Origin: DSXH01 sp020724325
Lineage (GTDB): Bacteria > Bacteroidota > Ignavibacteria > Ignavibacteriales > Melioribacteraceae
DNA: 64,000 nt
Assembly (NCBI GenBank): GCA_040756515.1
Contig: JBFLYW010000012.1
Location: 1-64,000 of the forward strand
Direction of reading: 5' to 3'
How positions within the stretch are numbered: the stretch's first letter is position 1; every line of letters starts with the position of its first letter. The notes under the pieces were generated by a model. That model saw only the letters and a program-made list of their open reading frames with translations. It was not told the origin of the DNA and did no database searches. Positions 9,125-18,285 of this stretch are shown piece after piece. Made by a program: the position numbers and the translations under genes.

Positions 9125-10819
9125 ATGAACAAAAAGAAATTAACTTTATTGGTAATGATAACATTACTCTTCTCAACATTCTCTTTTGGGCAGGTATTGA
9201 AGATTCAACCGTATGACAAAGACCCGAGATCAATAATTGCTATTATCAGAGCCGATACCACTGCCAACCCCGGAATACTGGCTACAAGAATTTATGAACT
9301 TGAAAACGGCGGTATTTATTTATGTACGGAAATACTAACCCTAATAAAAAACAAAACCTTGCGGTTAAGAGCTCCGGATGGACCAAAACCAATTATCTAT
9401 TTATATCAAACCGGAACAGGTTCAAATCCGCAAAGACCTCCGGGATATTTTGTTAGACTAACAGGCGGTCATTTAGAACTATATAACGTAGCTATTTCTG
9501 GAATCTTCGAACCACAAAGGTCAACTATAAACGACATGCAAGGTGCATTGATAGGAACCAATGGAGTCGGTTCAAGAATTAAAATCGATAAGTGTTTATT
9601 AACCAATGTTAATGGCAACCTAATTAGAACGGAAAGTGGTACAAATTTAGTTAAAGTAACAAATACAATTTTTGCCAACATGGGTTCATTAACAACATCC
9701 AACTTTGGTGCTGGAAAGGCAATCGACCTACGCGAAGTCTCTTGCGATACCTTATTGCTTATCAATAACACTTTTGTCAACTCACAGGATCGTCCCGTAC
9801 GCCACTTAAATCTTGCTGCCGGTAATACGGTAACCGGTATCTTAAACATTTGCATAATTGATCATAACACCTTTATTAACGGTATGGGATTTCATGGTGT
9901 TCTCTCTTTGGGTAACGTAGGAAAGAGAGTTCAGATAACCAATAATTTATTTTTTGATTCTTATGCTCTTGGGCAGGATTCTCTCGATATAGAACGTTCG
10001 GTTGAATACAATAATACGGGTGAAAAGTATGCAAATGGCAACAATAAAATGCCAATGATTTTCACAGCTCCAAGCGATACAACAGTTTATGATATTCAAA
10101 ATAATTATATAGGGATTTCATTACTTGGACAAAATTGGTTTAATGCTAATCCACGTCATTCTCCCGGCGAACCAATTACTCTGTTTATGAAAAATAAATT
10201 AGGTGCAAAAGCTGGTAATGCATTTAAAAACCTTACTAACTTTTCTTTTGTCAGAACTCCCCGTTTAATGACTTACTTAATGGATTATTATGTAAGTCCT
10301 ACAGGCGGTAATTATTCTAAGAATAAACCGGGTTACAATTATCTAGTTCATGATATGGACAGAAGGACTTATAAATATTTTACTGATACACTTAACTGTA
10401 CATATTCCATTCAATCTCCAGCTTATACAGGAGGGCAAAAAGGATTTCCTGTGGGCGATCTTAACTGGTTTCCTACTCAAAAAGCAGATTGGCTGGCACA
10501 GGGCGGTACAAGTGTTCATGTAGTAGAGGGAATACCAACTGAATTTACTCTGGAACAGAATTTTCCAAATCCTTTCAACCCTTCTACTAATATTCGATTT
10601 AGTTTACCAAAATCCTCGGTAGTTTCTCTTGTTATTTATAATATGCTTGGACAAAAAGTTGCATCATTGATTGATGGCAAAGAATTCAATGCCGGAAATT
10701 ATAACTATACATGGAACGGAAAAGATTTAAGCGGCAGGAGTTTATCATCAGGCATCTATTTCTATCAATTGAATACTAAGGATTATTCCGTTACCAGGAA
10801 GATGATGCTTTTAAAATAG
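9125..10819 (+). CDS. Secreted beta-helix protein with type IX sorting domain
   Basis: Exported 564-aa protein. Signal peptide at 1-22, then a right-handed parallel beta-helix resembling the DUF4957/DUF5123 pectate-lyase-like proteins of Bacteroidota pectin loci (repeated N-N-T-F-V/I-N type rungs). The last ~85 residues are a type IX secretion sorting domain, starting at EQNFPNPFNPSTNIRFSLP with the later SGIYFYQL and ending MMLLK. It should therefore be secreted and anchored at the cell surface. A strong AGGAGGAAG ribosome binding site precedes the ATG, and a clear terminator follows at 10844. Lyase or carbohydrate-binding activity on pectin is likely but no catalytic residue can be named. 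Confidence 0.8.
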   Translation: MNKKKLTLLVMITLLFSTFSFGQVLKIQPYDKDPRSIIAIIRADTTANPGILATRIYELENGGIYLCTEILTLIKNKTLRLRAPDGPKPIIYLYQTGTGSNPQRPPGYFVRLTGGHLELYNVAISGIFEPQRSTINDMQGALIGTNGVGSRIKIDKCLLTNVNGNLIRTESGTNLVKVTNTIFANMGSLTTSNFGAGKAIDLREVSCDTLLLINNTFVNSQDRPVRHLNLAAGNTVTGILNICIIDHNTFINGMGFHGVLSLGNVGKRVQITNNLFFDSYALGQDSLDIERSVEYNNTGEKYANGNNKMPMIFTAPSDTTVYDIQNNYIGISLLGQNWFNANPRHSPGEPITLFMKNKLGAKAGNAFKNLTNFSFVRTPRLMTYLMDYYVSPTGGNYSKNKPGYNYLVHDMDRRTYKYFTDTLNCTYSIQSPAYTGGQKGFPVGDLNWFPTQKADWLAQGGTSVHVVEGIPTEFTLEQNFPNPFNPSTNIRFSLPKSSVVSLVIYNMLGQKVASLIDGKEFNAGNYNYTWNGKDLSGRSLSSGIYFYQLNTKDYSVTRKMMLLK

Positions 10820-10843
10820 TTAGTACTTTCACTTTGTAGAATA

Positions 10844-10879
10844 ATGCGGTAACCTGAAATATGGTTATCGCATTTTTTA
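10844..10879 (+). terminator. Rho-independent terminator
   Basis: ATGCGGTAACC at 10844-10854 pairs with GGTTATCGCAT at 10863-10873 with one G-U pair, followed by a run of T. It separates the receptor/beta-helix pair from the next GH28 gene. Confidence 0.85.
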
Positions 10880-10910
10880 TAGCATTTATCAACAATTCAT
10901 TAGGCGCGAA

Positions 10911-12329
10911 ATGAACCTTCAAAAAAAAATTTTACTTAGCTTAATAATATTCTTTACTGCAGCTTCCTGCAACAATCAATCCATAAATCGAATTGATGAA
11001 TGGAAAAATCTGGATAAGATCCTTACTCAAATTAAACTGCCGCAGATTCCATCAGCTCAATTTAAGATTACAGATTTTGGTGCGTTAGATGAAATTAAGA
11101 CTAACATAAAACCCTTTATTGATGCAGCTATTAAAAAATGTTCTTCTGTGGGCGGTGGAAAAATAATTGTCCCTAAAGGAGAATATTTTTCCAAAGGTCC
11201 AATTCATCTTAAAAGTAATATCCATCTGCATTTCGAAGACGGAGTAATAATTAGATTTAGTAATAATCCATCGGATTATTTGCCGGTTGTTTTTACACGC
11301 TGGGAAGGTGTTGAATGCTATAATTATTCTTCTCTTATTTATGCATACGAACAGGAAAATATTGCAATTACAGGTAATGCAATACTGGACGGACAGGCAG
11401 ATAACCAAAATTGGTGGCCCTGGAAAGGTAAAACCGAGTATGGGTTTAAAATAGGAATGCCAAGTCAATTAGATAAAAATGCACGTGCGCGCTTGTTTAA
11501 ACTTGATGAAGAACAGGTTGATGTTTCAAAAAGAATTTTTGGAGAAGGGTTCTATCTGAGACCAAACTTTCTGCAATTGTATAAATGTAAAAATATTCTT
11601 CTTACCGATATCAAATTTATTAATTCTCCTATGTGGGTTATTCATCCCGTCCTATGTGAAAGCGTTACTATTAAAAATGTAAAAACTGTTAGCCATGGTC
11701 CAAATTCGGATGGATGCAATCCCGAGTCTTCGCGCAATGTATTAATAGAAGACTGCTATTTCGATAATGGAGATGATTGTATTGCGATAAAATCCGGTAG
11801 AAATTTTGACGGAAGAAGAATTGCAGTACCCAGCGAGAATATCATAATAAGAAATTGTGTAATGAAAGATGGACATGGCGGAGTTGTAATAGGCAGCGAA
11901 GTATCGGGCGGATGCCGTAACGTATTTGCAGAAAATTGTAAAATGGATAGTCCTAATCTCGATAGGATGCTCAGGATTAAATCCAACTCACTACGTGGTG
12001 GATTTGTAGAAAACATATTTGTAAGGAACATTGAAGTAGGAACTGTAAGCAACGCAATTTTCTTAATCGAACTTCTCTATGAAATGAAAGAGAATGAAAA
12101 AGGAAGTTTTCCGCCATCAGTTAGGAATATTCGTGTAGAAAACGTAAAGAGCCAGAAAAGTGAATACGCGCTGCAGTTGATCGGGCTTGACAATCCGAAA
12201 ATAGAAGGAATTATTATTTCCGATTGTGAATTCAACAACGTTGAAAAAGGGAATTACATCCAAAATGTAAAATCAATTTCACTAAATAATGTAAAGATTA
12301 ACGGGGAATTGATTCAAGAAATAAAATAA
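10911..12329 (+). CDS. GH28 polygalacturonase, lipoprotein
   Basis: Classical polygalacturonase, predicted to hydrolyse alpha-1,4-galacturonan, probably in exo mode given its similarity to bacterial exo-enzymes. A lipoprotein signal ends at TAASC (Cys20), so it is membrane-anchored. All four GH28 signatures are seen: NSDG (265-268), GDDCIAIKS (287-295) with the catalytic Asp pair, GHGG (321-324) and RIKS (355-358). Length of 472 aa is typical. It starts after the terminator at 10844-10879 and is followed at 28 nt by a GH105 gene, the usual partner that removes unsaturated ends. Its active site is intact, unlike the divergent paralogue at 342-1934. Confidence 0.93.
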   Translation: MNLQKKILLSLIIFFTAASCNNQSINRIDEWKNLDKILTQIKLPQIPSAQFKITDFGALDEIKTNIKPFIDAAIKKCSSVGGGKIIVPKGEYFSKGPIHLKSNIHLHFEDGVIIRFSNNPSDYLPVVFTRWEGVECYNYSSLIYAYEQENIAITGNAILDGQADNQNWWPWKGKTEYGFKIGMPSQLDKNARARLFKLDEEQVDVSKRIFGEGFYLRPNFLQLYKCKNILLTDIKFINSPMWVIHPVLCESVTIKNVKTVSHGPNSDGCNPESSRNVLIEDCYFDNGDDCIAIKSGRNFDGRRIAVPSENIIIRNCVMKDGHGGVVIGSEVSGGCRNVFAENCKMDSPNLDRMLRIKSNSLRGGFVENIFVRNIEVGTVSNAIFLIELLYEMKENEKGSFPPSVRNIRVENVKSQKSEYALQLIGLDNPKIEGIIISDCEFNNVEKGNYIQNVKSISLNNVKINGELIQEIK

Positions 12330-12357
12330 GATTATAATTAGTAAAAGCGGAGCAATA

Positions 12358-13593
12358 ATGAAAAAATATTTTGTTTTAATACTTATACTTTCTGCTTATG
12401 TTCACTCTTTTTCACAGAATGAAAATAACTACCTTGTTGATAAAAATTTACCGATGTTTTTACGTTTAGCAGATTCATTCGTTTTAAGACATCCCGGAGC
12501 CGTTACCTACGATTCTATCTTTACAGAAACTAAATGGAATTATGAGCAGGGCTTAATTCTTGAAGCACTATATCAGGTCTACATCTATACTGGAGACGTA
12601 AAGTATTTTCAATTCATTAAAGATAATTTAGATCAATACATCGAAACAGACGGGAAAATAAAAACCTACAAGTTCGGTAGTTTCAATATCGATCTTGTAA
12701 ACCCCGGCAGAGCTTTGTTGTATACTTACAAAAAAACCGGAATAGAAAAATTTAAAATTGCAGCAGACACATTAAGAAAGCAGCTCAAATACCAGCCGAG
12801 AACGCCAAGTAATGGATTCTGGCATAAGTTAATTTACCCTAATCAAATGTGGCTTGATGGACTTTATATGGGTCAGCCGTTCTATGCACTATATTCCAAA
12901 ATGTATAATCAACCGGAATTCTATGAAGATATTATTCATCAGTTTACATTAATTGAAAGGAAAACCAGAGATAAAAAAACAGGATTGTTATATCACGCAT
13001 GGGATGAAAGTAAAGAGCAAAGTTGGGCAGACCCTATAACCGGTCGTTCGCCAAACTTTTGGGGCAGAGCAATGGGTTGGTACTCTATGGCTTTAGTTGA
13101 TGTGCTTGATATTCTTCCAGAAAATTATTCGAGAAGAATGGAATTGAAAAAAATACTTCAGCGGTTTGCAAAAGCTATTGTTAATTATAAAGATAAAGAA
13201 ACAAACATCTGGTACCAGGTTGTAGATCAACCAGCCAGAGAAGGAAACTATCTGGAAGCATCTGCAACCAGCATGTTCGCTTATGCTCTTGCTAAAGGAG
13301 CTAATAAAGGTTATATCAATAAAAAATATTTGACAATTGCTAAGGATATTTTTGAAGGACTGCTTAAAAATTTAACAAGGATTGAGAATACCGGCTACAT
13401 TAACCTTTATAACATTTGCAGAAGTGCAGGACTTGGCGGAACACCTTATCGAGACGGCAGCTTTGAATATTACATAAGTGAACCCAAGAGAATGAATGAC
13501 ATAAAAGGCTATGGTCCGTTTATACTTGCAGCACTTGAACTGGATAAAGCCGGTTTTAAGTTTGATAAAATTTCAATCCCAAAAACAGAATAA
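12358..13593 (+). CDS. GH105 unsaturated rhamnogalacturonyl hydrolase
   Basis: Exported (alpha/alpha)6-barrel enzyme of family GH105 (YteR/YesR type). It removes the unsaturated galacturonate left at the non-reducing end by pectate or rhamnogalacturonan lyases, giving the sugar that KduI/KduD later use. Signal peptide 1-19; the motif WLDGLYMGQPF at 165-175 contains the expected catalytic Asp167, and WGRAMGWYSMALVDVL follows at 235-250. Length of 411 aa is usual. It lies between a polygalacturonase and a pectate lyase gene in one transcription direction with short gaps, so it is likely part of the same operon. Confidence 0.9.
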   Translation: MKKYFVLILILSAYVHSFSQNENNYLVDKNLPMFLRLADSFVLRHPGAVTYDSIFTETKWNYEQGLILEALYQVYIYTGDVKYFQFIKDNLDQYIETDGKIKTYKFGSFNIDLVNPGRALLYTYKKTGIEKFKIAADTLRKQLKYQPRTPSNGFWHKLIYPNQMWLDGLYMGQPFYALYSKMYNQPEFYEDIIHQFTLIERKTRDKKTGLLYHAWDESKEQSWADPITGRSPNFWGRAMGWYSMALVDVLDILPENYSRRMELKKILQRFAKAIVNYKDKETNIWYQVVDQPAREGNYLEASATSMFAYALAKGANKGYINKKYLTIAKDIFEGLLKNLTRIENTGYINLYNICRSAGLGGTPYRDGSFEYYISEPKRMNDIKGYGPFILAALELDKAGFKFDKISIPKTE

Positions 13594-13623
13594 ATTATCT
13601 GGCAGAATATTTTTTAAAATTAT

Positions 13624-15150
13624 ATGACAAAAAGAAATTCTATTGCATTATTATACTTTACCCTTCTGCAGTTAAGCAGTCTAACTGCACAAAATATTTT
13701 TGTTGCTCCTGATGGAAGCGATAACAACCCCGGCACAATATCCCAGCCATTAATTTCTATTTCTGCAGCAATAACCAAAGCGAAAATTGGAGATACAATA
13801 TTTGTAAGAGGTGGAACATTCAATTATAATACAACTATTTCTATTGCCAAAAGTGGAACTGCAAATTTTAGATACTGCATTTTTGCATACAAAAAGGAGC
13901 GACCCGTTTTAGATTTTTCTTCCCAGGTTGTTGGAAGCAGTAATCGAGGCATTCGGCTTAGCAATGCAAGTTACTGGCATATAAAAGGACTTGATATAAA
14001 AGGTGCTGGTGATAATGGAATGGAAATAAGTGGTGGATCTTATAACATTATAGAATTCTGTTCCTTCTATGAGAATAGAGATAGCGGATTGCAGTTGAGT
14101 AACGGCGCATCAAACAATCAGGTAATTAATTGCGATTCTTACAATAACTCCGATCCAACCGAGGGTAACGCCGATGGTTTTGCACCTAAGCTTACAGTTG
14201 GCAGCGGAAATTATTTCTATGGCTGCCGTGCATGGCAAAATTCTGACGATGGATGGGATGGCTACTTACGCGGCGCAAATAACATTACAACAATTCTCGA
14301 AAACTGCTGGAGTTTTAAAAACGGCTTTAGAAAAGATGGAACTCAAACTGCCGGTAATGGCAACGGTTTTAAAATGGGTGGCGGCGATAATAGTAACAGC
14401 GACAGGTTGATGCACCATGTTACGGCTAAAAGATGTCTTGCATTCGATAACAAAGCAAAAGGTTTCGATCAGAATAACAATGATGGATCGATGACAATAC
14501 TAAATTGCACTGGATTCAGAAACCTGACTGCTGATTATCGAATTACAAGAGAGTTAAACTCAGGGCAGACGTTAATTGTAAAAAACTCAATATCATATCT
14601 TGGGCTTGTTGAACTTGGAAGCTTTGCTCTTCAGGAAAAAAATAGTTGGTTAGCTCCATTTAACATATCAGCTAATGATTTTGTAAGTCTTGATGCATCT
14701 CAAGCAACACGGACAAGAAAGGAAGATGGAACCTTACCCGATATAACATTTATGCATTTAGTCTCTGGAAGTCAGTTTGTAGATGCGGGCGTTGATGTTG
14801 GGCTTCCTTTTAAAGGATTAGCTCCGGATATAGGTGCGTTTGAATATGAAGGTCCTTCTTCAATCAATGCGAAAGATTTTATTCTATCTGATATCATTCT
14901 ATATCAGAATTTTCCTAATCCATTTAATCCGGAAACTAAAATTTCATTTGCACTTTCAAGGGAATTAGATATTAAGCTGGAAGTGTTCGATCTGCTCGGG
15001 CGTTCTGTAAAAATCTTAACTTCAGGAAAATACCAAAGCGGTACTTATACCTTTGTATTTAATGCAGAATGGGCTTCATCAGGAATATATTTTTATAGAC
15101 TAACTACAGCTCAAAATTCTTTAACAAAAAGATTCGTCTTGCTACAATAA
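13624..15150 (+). CDS. PL9-type pectate lyase with type IX sorting domain
   Basis: Secreted polysaccharide lyase of the PL9 type that cuts polygalacturonate by beta-elimination. Signal peptide 1-22; PL9-like start IFVAPDGSDNNPGT; right-handed beta-helix; ADGFAPKL at 183-190 with Lys189 where PL9 enzymes have their catalytic Lys, and CRAWQNSDDGWD (201-212), the acidic calcium-binding signature. The C-terminal ~80 residues (NFPNPFNPETKISFAL onward) are a type IX sorting domain, so surface display is expected. No clear Shine-Dalgarno sequence precedes the ATG. It comes 30 nt after the GH105 gene. Confidence 0.85.
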   Translation: MTKRNSIALLYFTLLQLSSLTAQNIFVAPDGSDNNPGTISQPLISISAAITKAKIGDTIFVRGGTFNYNTTISIAKSGTANFRYCIFAYKKERPVLDFSSQVVGSSNRGIRLSNASYWHIKGLDIKGAGDNGMEISGGSYNIIEFCSFYENRDSGLQLSNGASNNQVINCDSYNNSDPTEGNADGFAPKLTVGSGNYFYGCRAWQNSDDGWDGYLRGANNITTILENCWSFKNGFRKDGTQTAGNGNGFKMGGGDNSNSDRLMHHVTAKRCLAFDNKAKGFDQNNNDGSMTILNCTGFRNLTADYRITRELNSGQTLIVKNSISYLGLVELGSFALQEKNSWLAPFNISANDFVSLDASQATRTRKEDGTLPDITFMHLVSGSQFVDAGVDVGLPFKGLAPDIGAFEYEGPSSINAKDFILSDIILYQNFPNPFNPETKISFALSRELDIKLEVFDLLGRSVKILTSGKYQSGTYTFVFNAEWASSGIYFYRLTTAQNSLTKRFVLLQ

Positions 15151-15253
15151 ATTCGAAAAAATAATCTTTGTTTTTGAACTGAATTTCAAATAATCTCAGA
15201 AATATGAAATAGAAAATTGACTAAAAGGATTTTTTTTAGGATTTTTTGTTAAA

Positions 15254-15267
15254 CGATTAAGTAATCG
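15254..15267. promoter_or_regulatory. Palindrome in front of the TRAP transporter operon
   Basis: CGATTA at 15254-15259 is followed by its exact complement TAATCG at 15262-15267, about 80 nt before dctP, in the only sizeable gap between the lyase and the transporter. It is a candidate operator. It does not match the CAATAAAGTAAAC repeat, so a different regulator would be needed. Confidence 0.35.
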
Positions 15268-15346
15268 ATATGAATTCTGTTTTTAAGCTTTTTTTGTCTC
15301 AAGCAATTTACAACTTATAAACGTATTTAACAGGACTGGAATTATC

Positions 15347-16339
15347 ATGAATTTTTTCCATCTAAGAAAATTATTATTGCTGATTGCTCTTATCTTCTCA
15401 ACCTCTTGCTCTAGAGATACAAGCGTTAAAAGAATTAAGATTGGACATGGATTAGATCCTTCTCATCCAGTTCACAAAGCAATGTTATTCTTAGCTGAAC
15501 GCTCGGCTGAAAAATCTAACGGCAGAATTCAAATTACTATCTATCCCAGTCAGCAATTGGGTACAGAACGTGAATGTCTGGAATTACTTCAGATCGGAAG
15601 TTTAGGAATGACCAAAGTATCAGCATCTGTTCTGGAGGGATTTGTACCAGATTTCAAAGTATTCTCTCTGCCATTCATCTTTGCAAACGAAAAGCAGAAG
15701 TTCGACTTTTTTGAAAGTAGAGCCGGGAAAGATTTATTAAAAAGTACTCAAAAATTTTGGTTGAGAGGACTCTGTTATTACGATGCCGGAAGCAGAAGTT
15801 TTTATACAAAGAGTAAACCGATCCTTAAGCCGGATGATCTGAAAGGATTAAAAATCAGAACTCAGGAAAGTCCCACCTCAGTCAAAATGGTTAGAGCTTT
15901 AGGTGGCTCTGCTACACCTATTGCTTGGGGAGAGTTATACACTGCTCTTCAACAAGGAGTAGTTGATGGTGCAGAAAACAATCCGCCAAGTTTTTATTTA
16001 TCCAGACATTACGAGGTTTGCAAGTTTTACTCTCTTAACGAACATACTTCTGTTCCGGATGTGTTGTTAATTAGTACCGTAATCTGGAACAGTCTCTCAT
16101 TACAGGAGCAGCAGTGGTTACAGGAAGCAGCCGATGAGTCTTATCAGTATCAAAAAAAATTATGGAAAGAAGCTACTGAAGAAGCGTTAAATGAAGTTCA
16201 AAAAGCCGGCGTAAAAATATTTTATCCGGATAAAGCACCGTTTGAGGAAAAAGTAAAACCATTAATAGAAGAATACAGAAGCGAAGCATCGGTTTATAAT
16301 CTGATTAAGCAAATCAAAATGGTAAATAACCATGAATAA
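15347..16339 (+). CDS. dctP: TRAP transporter substrate-binding protein DctP
   Basis: Periplasmic solute-binding subunit of a TRAP transporter. A lipoprotein signal ends at FSTSC (Cys21), so the protein is tethered rather than free. The family pattern is clear: FFLPF-type loop as FSLPFIF, YYDAGSRSFYTKSKPI, and GLKIRTQESPTSVKMVRALG, the segment carrying the carboxylate-binding Arg, then GVVDGAENNP. Length of 330 aa is typical. It overlaps dctQ by 8 nt. Lying between pectin lyase and uronate isomerase genes, it most likely binds galacturonate, 5-keto-4-deoxyuronate or a related acid. Confidence 0.93.
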   Translation: MNFFHLRKLLLLIALIFSTSCSRDTSVKRIKIGHGLDPSHPVHKAMLFLAERSAEKSNGRIQITIYPSQQLGTERECLELLQIGSLGMTKVSASVLEGFVPDFKVFSLPFIFANEKQKFDFFESRAGKDLLKSTQKFWLRGLCYYDAGSRSFYTKSKPILKPDDLKGLKIRTQESPTSVKMVRALGGSATPIAWGELYTALQQGVVDGAENNPPSFYLSRHYEVCKFYSLNEHTSVPDVLLISTVIWNSLSLQEQQWLQEAADESYQYQKKLWKEATEEALNEVQKAGVKIFYPDKAPFEEKVKPLIEEYRSEASVYNLIKQIKMVNNHE

Positions 16340-16814
16340 AATAAAAACGATCCTCGACACAATTTTAAAGTGGTCCCTGGTTTTTATTATGTCCATAATA
16401 ACTATAAATGTACTATGGCAAGTTTTTTCGAGGTTTGTTCTGAAAAATCCAAGTTCCTTTACCGAAGAATTAGCCCGCTATTCGCTTGTCTGGTTAGGAA
16501 TTTTAGGCGCTAGTTACGTAGCCGGTCAGAAGATGCATCTGGCAATAGATTTGCTCTCGCAAAAACTTAAGGGGAAAGCAAAAAATTATCTCGAAATTTT
16601 TATTCAATCTGCTATACTCTTCTTCTCTTTAGTTGTAATGGTTATTGGAGGATACAGATTAGTATATATAACGCTTGGGCTTAATCAGATTTCCGCAGCA
16701 TTACAAATACCTTTAGGTTACGTTTATTTGGTTATTCCTATTAGCGGGGCACTGATAATTTTTTATTCTATTTTCTTTATAAGACAAGCAATAAGGAATT
16801 TAAAGGGGAACTAA
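16332..16814 (+). CDS. dctQ: TRAP transporter small membrane subunit DctQ
   Basis: Small four-helix membrane subunit of the TRAP uptake system (160 aa). Family motifs include the helix-1 region NVLWQVFSRFVL, EELARYSLVWLGILGASY and QKMHLAIDL. It begins inside the end of dctP (8-nt overlap) and precedes dctM, so the three are translated together. It would pair with DctM in the inner membrane to drive sodium-coupled uptake of the acid bound by DctP. Confidence 0.92.
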   Translation: MNKIKTILDTILKWSLVFIMSIITINVLWQVFSRFVLKNPSSFTEELARYSLVWLGILGASYVAGQKMHLAIDLLSQKLKGKAKNYLEIFIQSAILFFSLVVMVIGGYRLVYITLGLNQISAALQIPLGYVYLVIPISGALIIFYSIFFIRQAIRNLKGN

Positions 16815-16844
16815 AAAATAACAACTTTAATTTGTAGATAATTT

Positions 16845-18143
16845 ATGGAAACACTCGAAATAGCAGTATTGGTAATAACTTTTGCAATTTTATTGTCTGC
16901 CGGCGTTCCAATTTCTTTTAGTATTGGAATTTCCAGTTTAATTACTATGCTTATTAGTATCCACACTTTGCCTTCATTAACTACTATTGCACAACGAATG
17001 GCTACAGGCATAGATAGTTTTGCATTATTGGCAATTCCATTTTTTATTCTTGCCGGTCAATTGATGAACAGCGGAGGAATAGCAAGGCGGTTGATCGATT
17101 TTGCAAAAATTCTTGTAGGAAAATTACCGGGCGGACTTGCATTTGTTAATATTATGGCAGCAATGCTATTTGGTGCAATATCCGGTTCAGCTGTAGCTGC
17201 AGCTTCGGCGATTGGTGGATTTATGACACCCGTTATGAGAAAGGAAGGTTATGATCGTGGTTTTGCTGCTGCAGTTAATATTACTTCTGCAACAACCGGA
17301 ATGATTATACCGCCAAGCAATATCTTGATTGTCTATTCTCTTGCAAGCGGCGGAATTTCTATTGCTGCTTTATTCCTTGCCGGTTATTTACCTGGAATTT
17401 TGCTCGGTTTATCACTTATGGTTCCAGCTGCTATTTATGCAAAAAAAAATAATTACAAAGTATCCATTCAATTTACTTTTGGCGATGCCGTTAAAAAATT
17501 TCTTGATGCAATTCCTAGTCTGTTGTTAATTATCATAGTTATTGGTGGAATTGTAGCTGGTTACTTTACTGCTACAGAAGCCTCTGCAATTGCTGTGCTC
17601 TATGCATTTATACTCTCTGTCTTTGTTTATAGGGAAATTAAATTCAAAGATTTACCAGGTATTTTATTGAATAGCGCAACTACAACTGCTGTTGTAATGC
17701 TTCTTGTAGGTACTTCGATGGCAATGTCCTGGGTTATGGCTTACGAAAATATTCCGCAAAATGTTGCTGCTGCTCTCGTTTCGCTATCGAATAATAAATT
17801 TGTCATTTTAATTATTATTAACATAGTCTTATTAATTGTCGGAACATTTATGGATATGACTCCGGCTGTATTAATCTTTACGCCCATTTTCCTGCCGGTT
17901 GTAACTCATTTGGGTATAGACCCGATTCATTTCGGAATAATAATGGTAATGAATTTGAGTATTGGTCTTTGTACTCCGCCGGTTGGCAGTGTTTTATTTG
18001 TCGGTTGCTCTGTTGCGGATTTACCTATTACCAAAGTAATTAGACCTCTGATACCAATGTTTATTTCTATGATAATAACATTACTTGTTGTAACCTATTT
18101 CCCTGAATTGAGTATGTTAATTCCAAAGTTTTTTGGTTATTAA
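16845..18143 (+). CDS. dctM: TRAP transporter large membrane subunit DctM
   Basis: Large transport subunit with about 12 membrane helices (432 aa, usual length). Recognisable segments are VPISFSIGISS, FALLAIPFFILAGQLMN, GAISGSAVAAASAIG, TGMIIPPSNILIVY and, near the end, MDMTPAVLIFTPIFLPV and LSIGLCTPPVGSVLFVG. It catalyses sodium-driven movement of the substrate handed over by DctP. It follows dctQ by 30 nt in the same operon. Confidence 0.94.
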   Translation: METLEIAVLVITFAILLSAGVPISFSIGISSLITMLISIHTLPSLTTIAQRMATGIDSFALLAIPFFILAGQLMNSGGIARRLIDFAKILVGKLPGGLAFVNIMAAMLFGAISGSAVAAASAIGGFMTPVMRKEGYDRGFAAAVNITSATTGMIIPPSNILIVYSLASGGISIAALFLAGYLPGILLGLSLMVPAAIYAKKNNYKVSIQFTFGDAVKKFLDAIPSLLLIIIVIGGIVAGYFTATEASAIAVLYAFILSVFVYREIKFKDLPGILLNSATTTAVVMLLVGTSMAMSWVMAYENIPQNVAAALVSLSNNKFVILIIINIVLLIVGTFMDMTPAVLIFTPIFLPVVTHLGIDPIHFGIIMVMNLSIGLCTPPVGSVLFVGCSVADLPITKVIRPLIPMFISMIITLLVVTYFPELSMLIPKFFGY

Positions 18144-18285
18144 CTCTGTTGATTATGTTTTCCGCAAAATTTTGAATTTCCGAAAATATTTCATGGTGCT
18201 TCACATGGAATCGATGGTAACTTGATTAATAATTATTAGGTTCAGCGGTCATCTTGATTAAATAAAAACTAAAAGGAATTTTTTT

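Noticed and set aside
9469..9855. 128-codon open frame on the - strand
   Set aside because: Antisense to the sorted beta-helix gene; no recognisable domain or start signal.
11085..11468. Long open frame on the - strand inside the GH28 gene
   Set aside because: It lies fully antisense to a gene with intact catalytic motifs, has no ribosome binding site, and its composition reflects the opposite strand.
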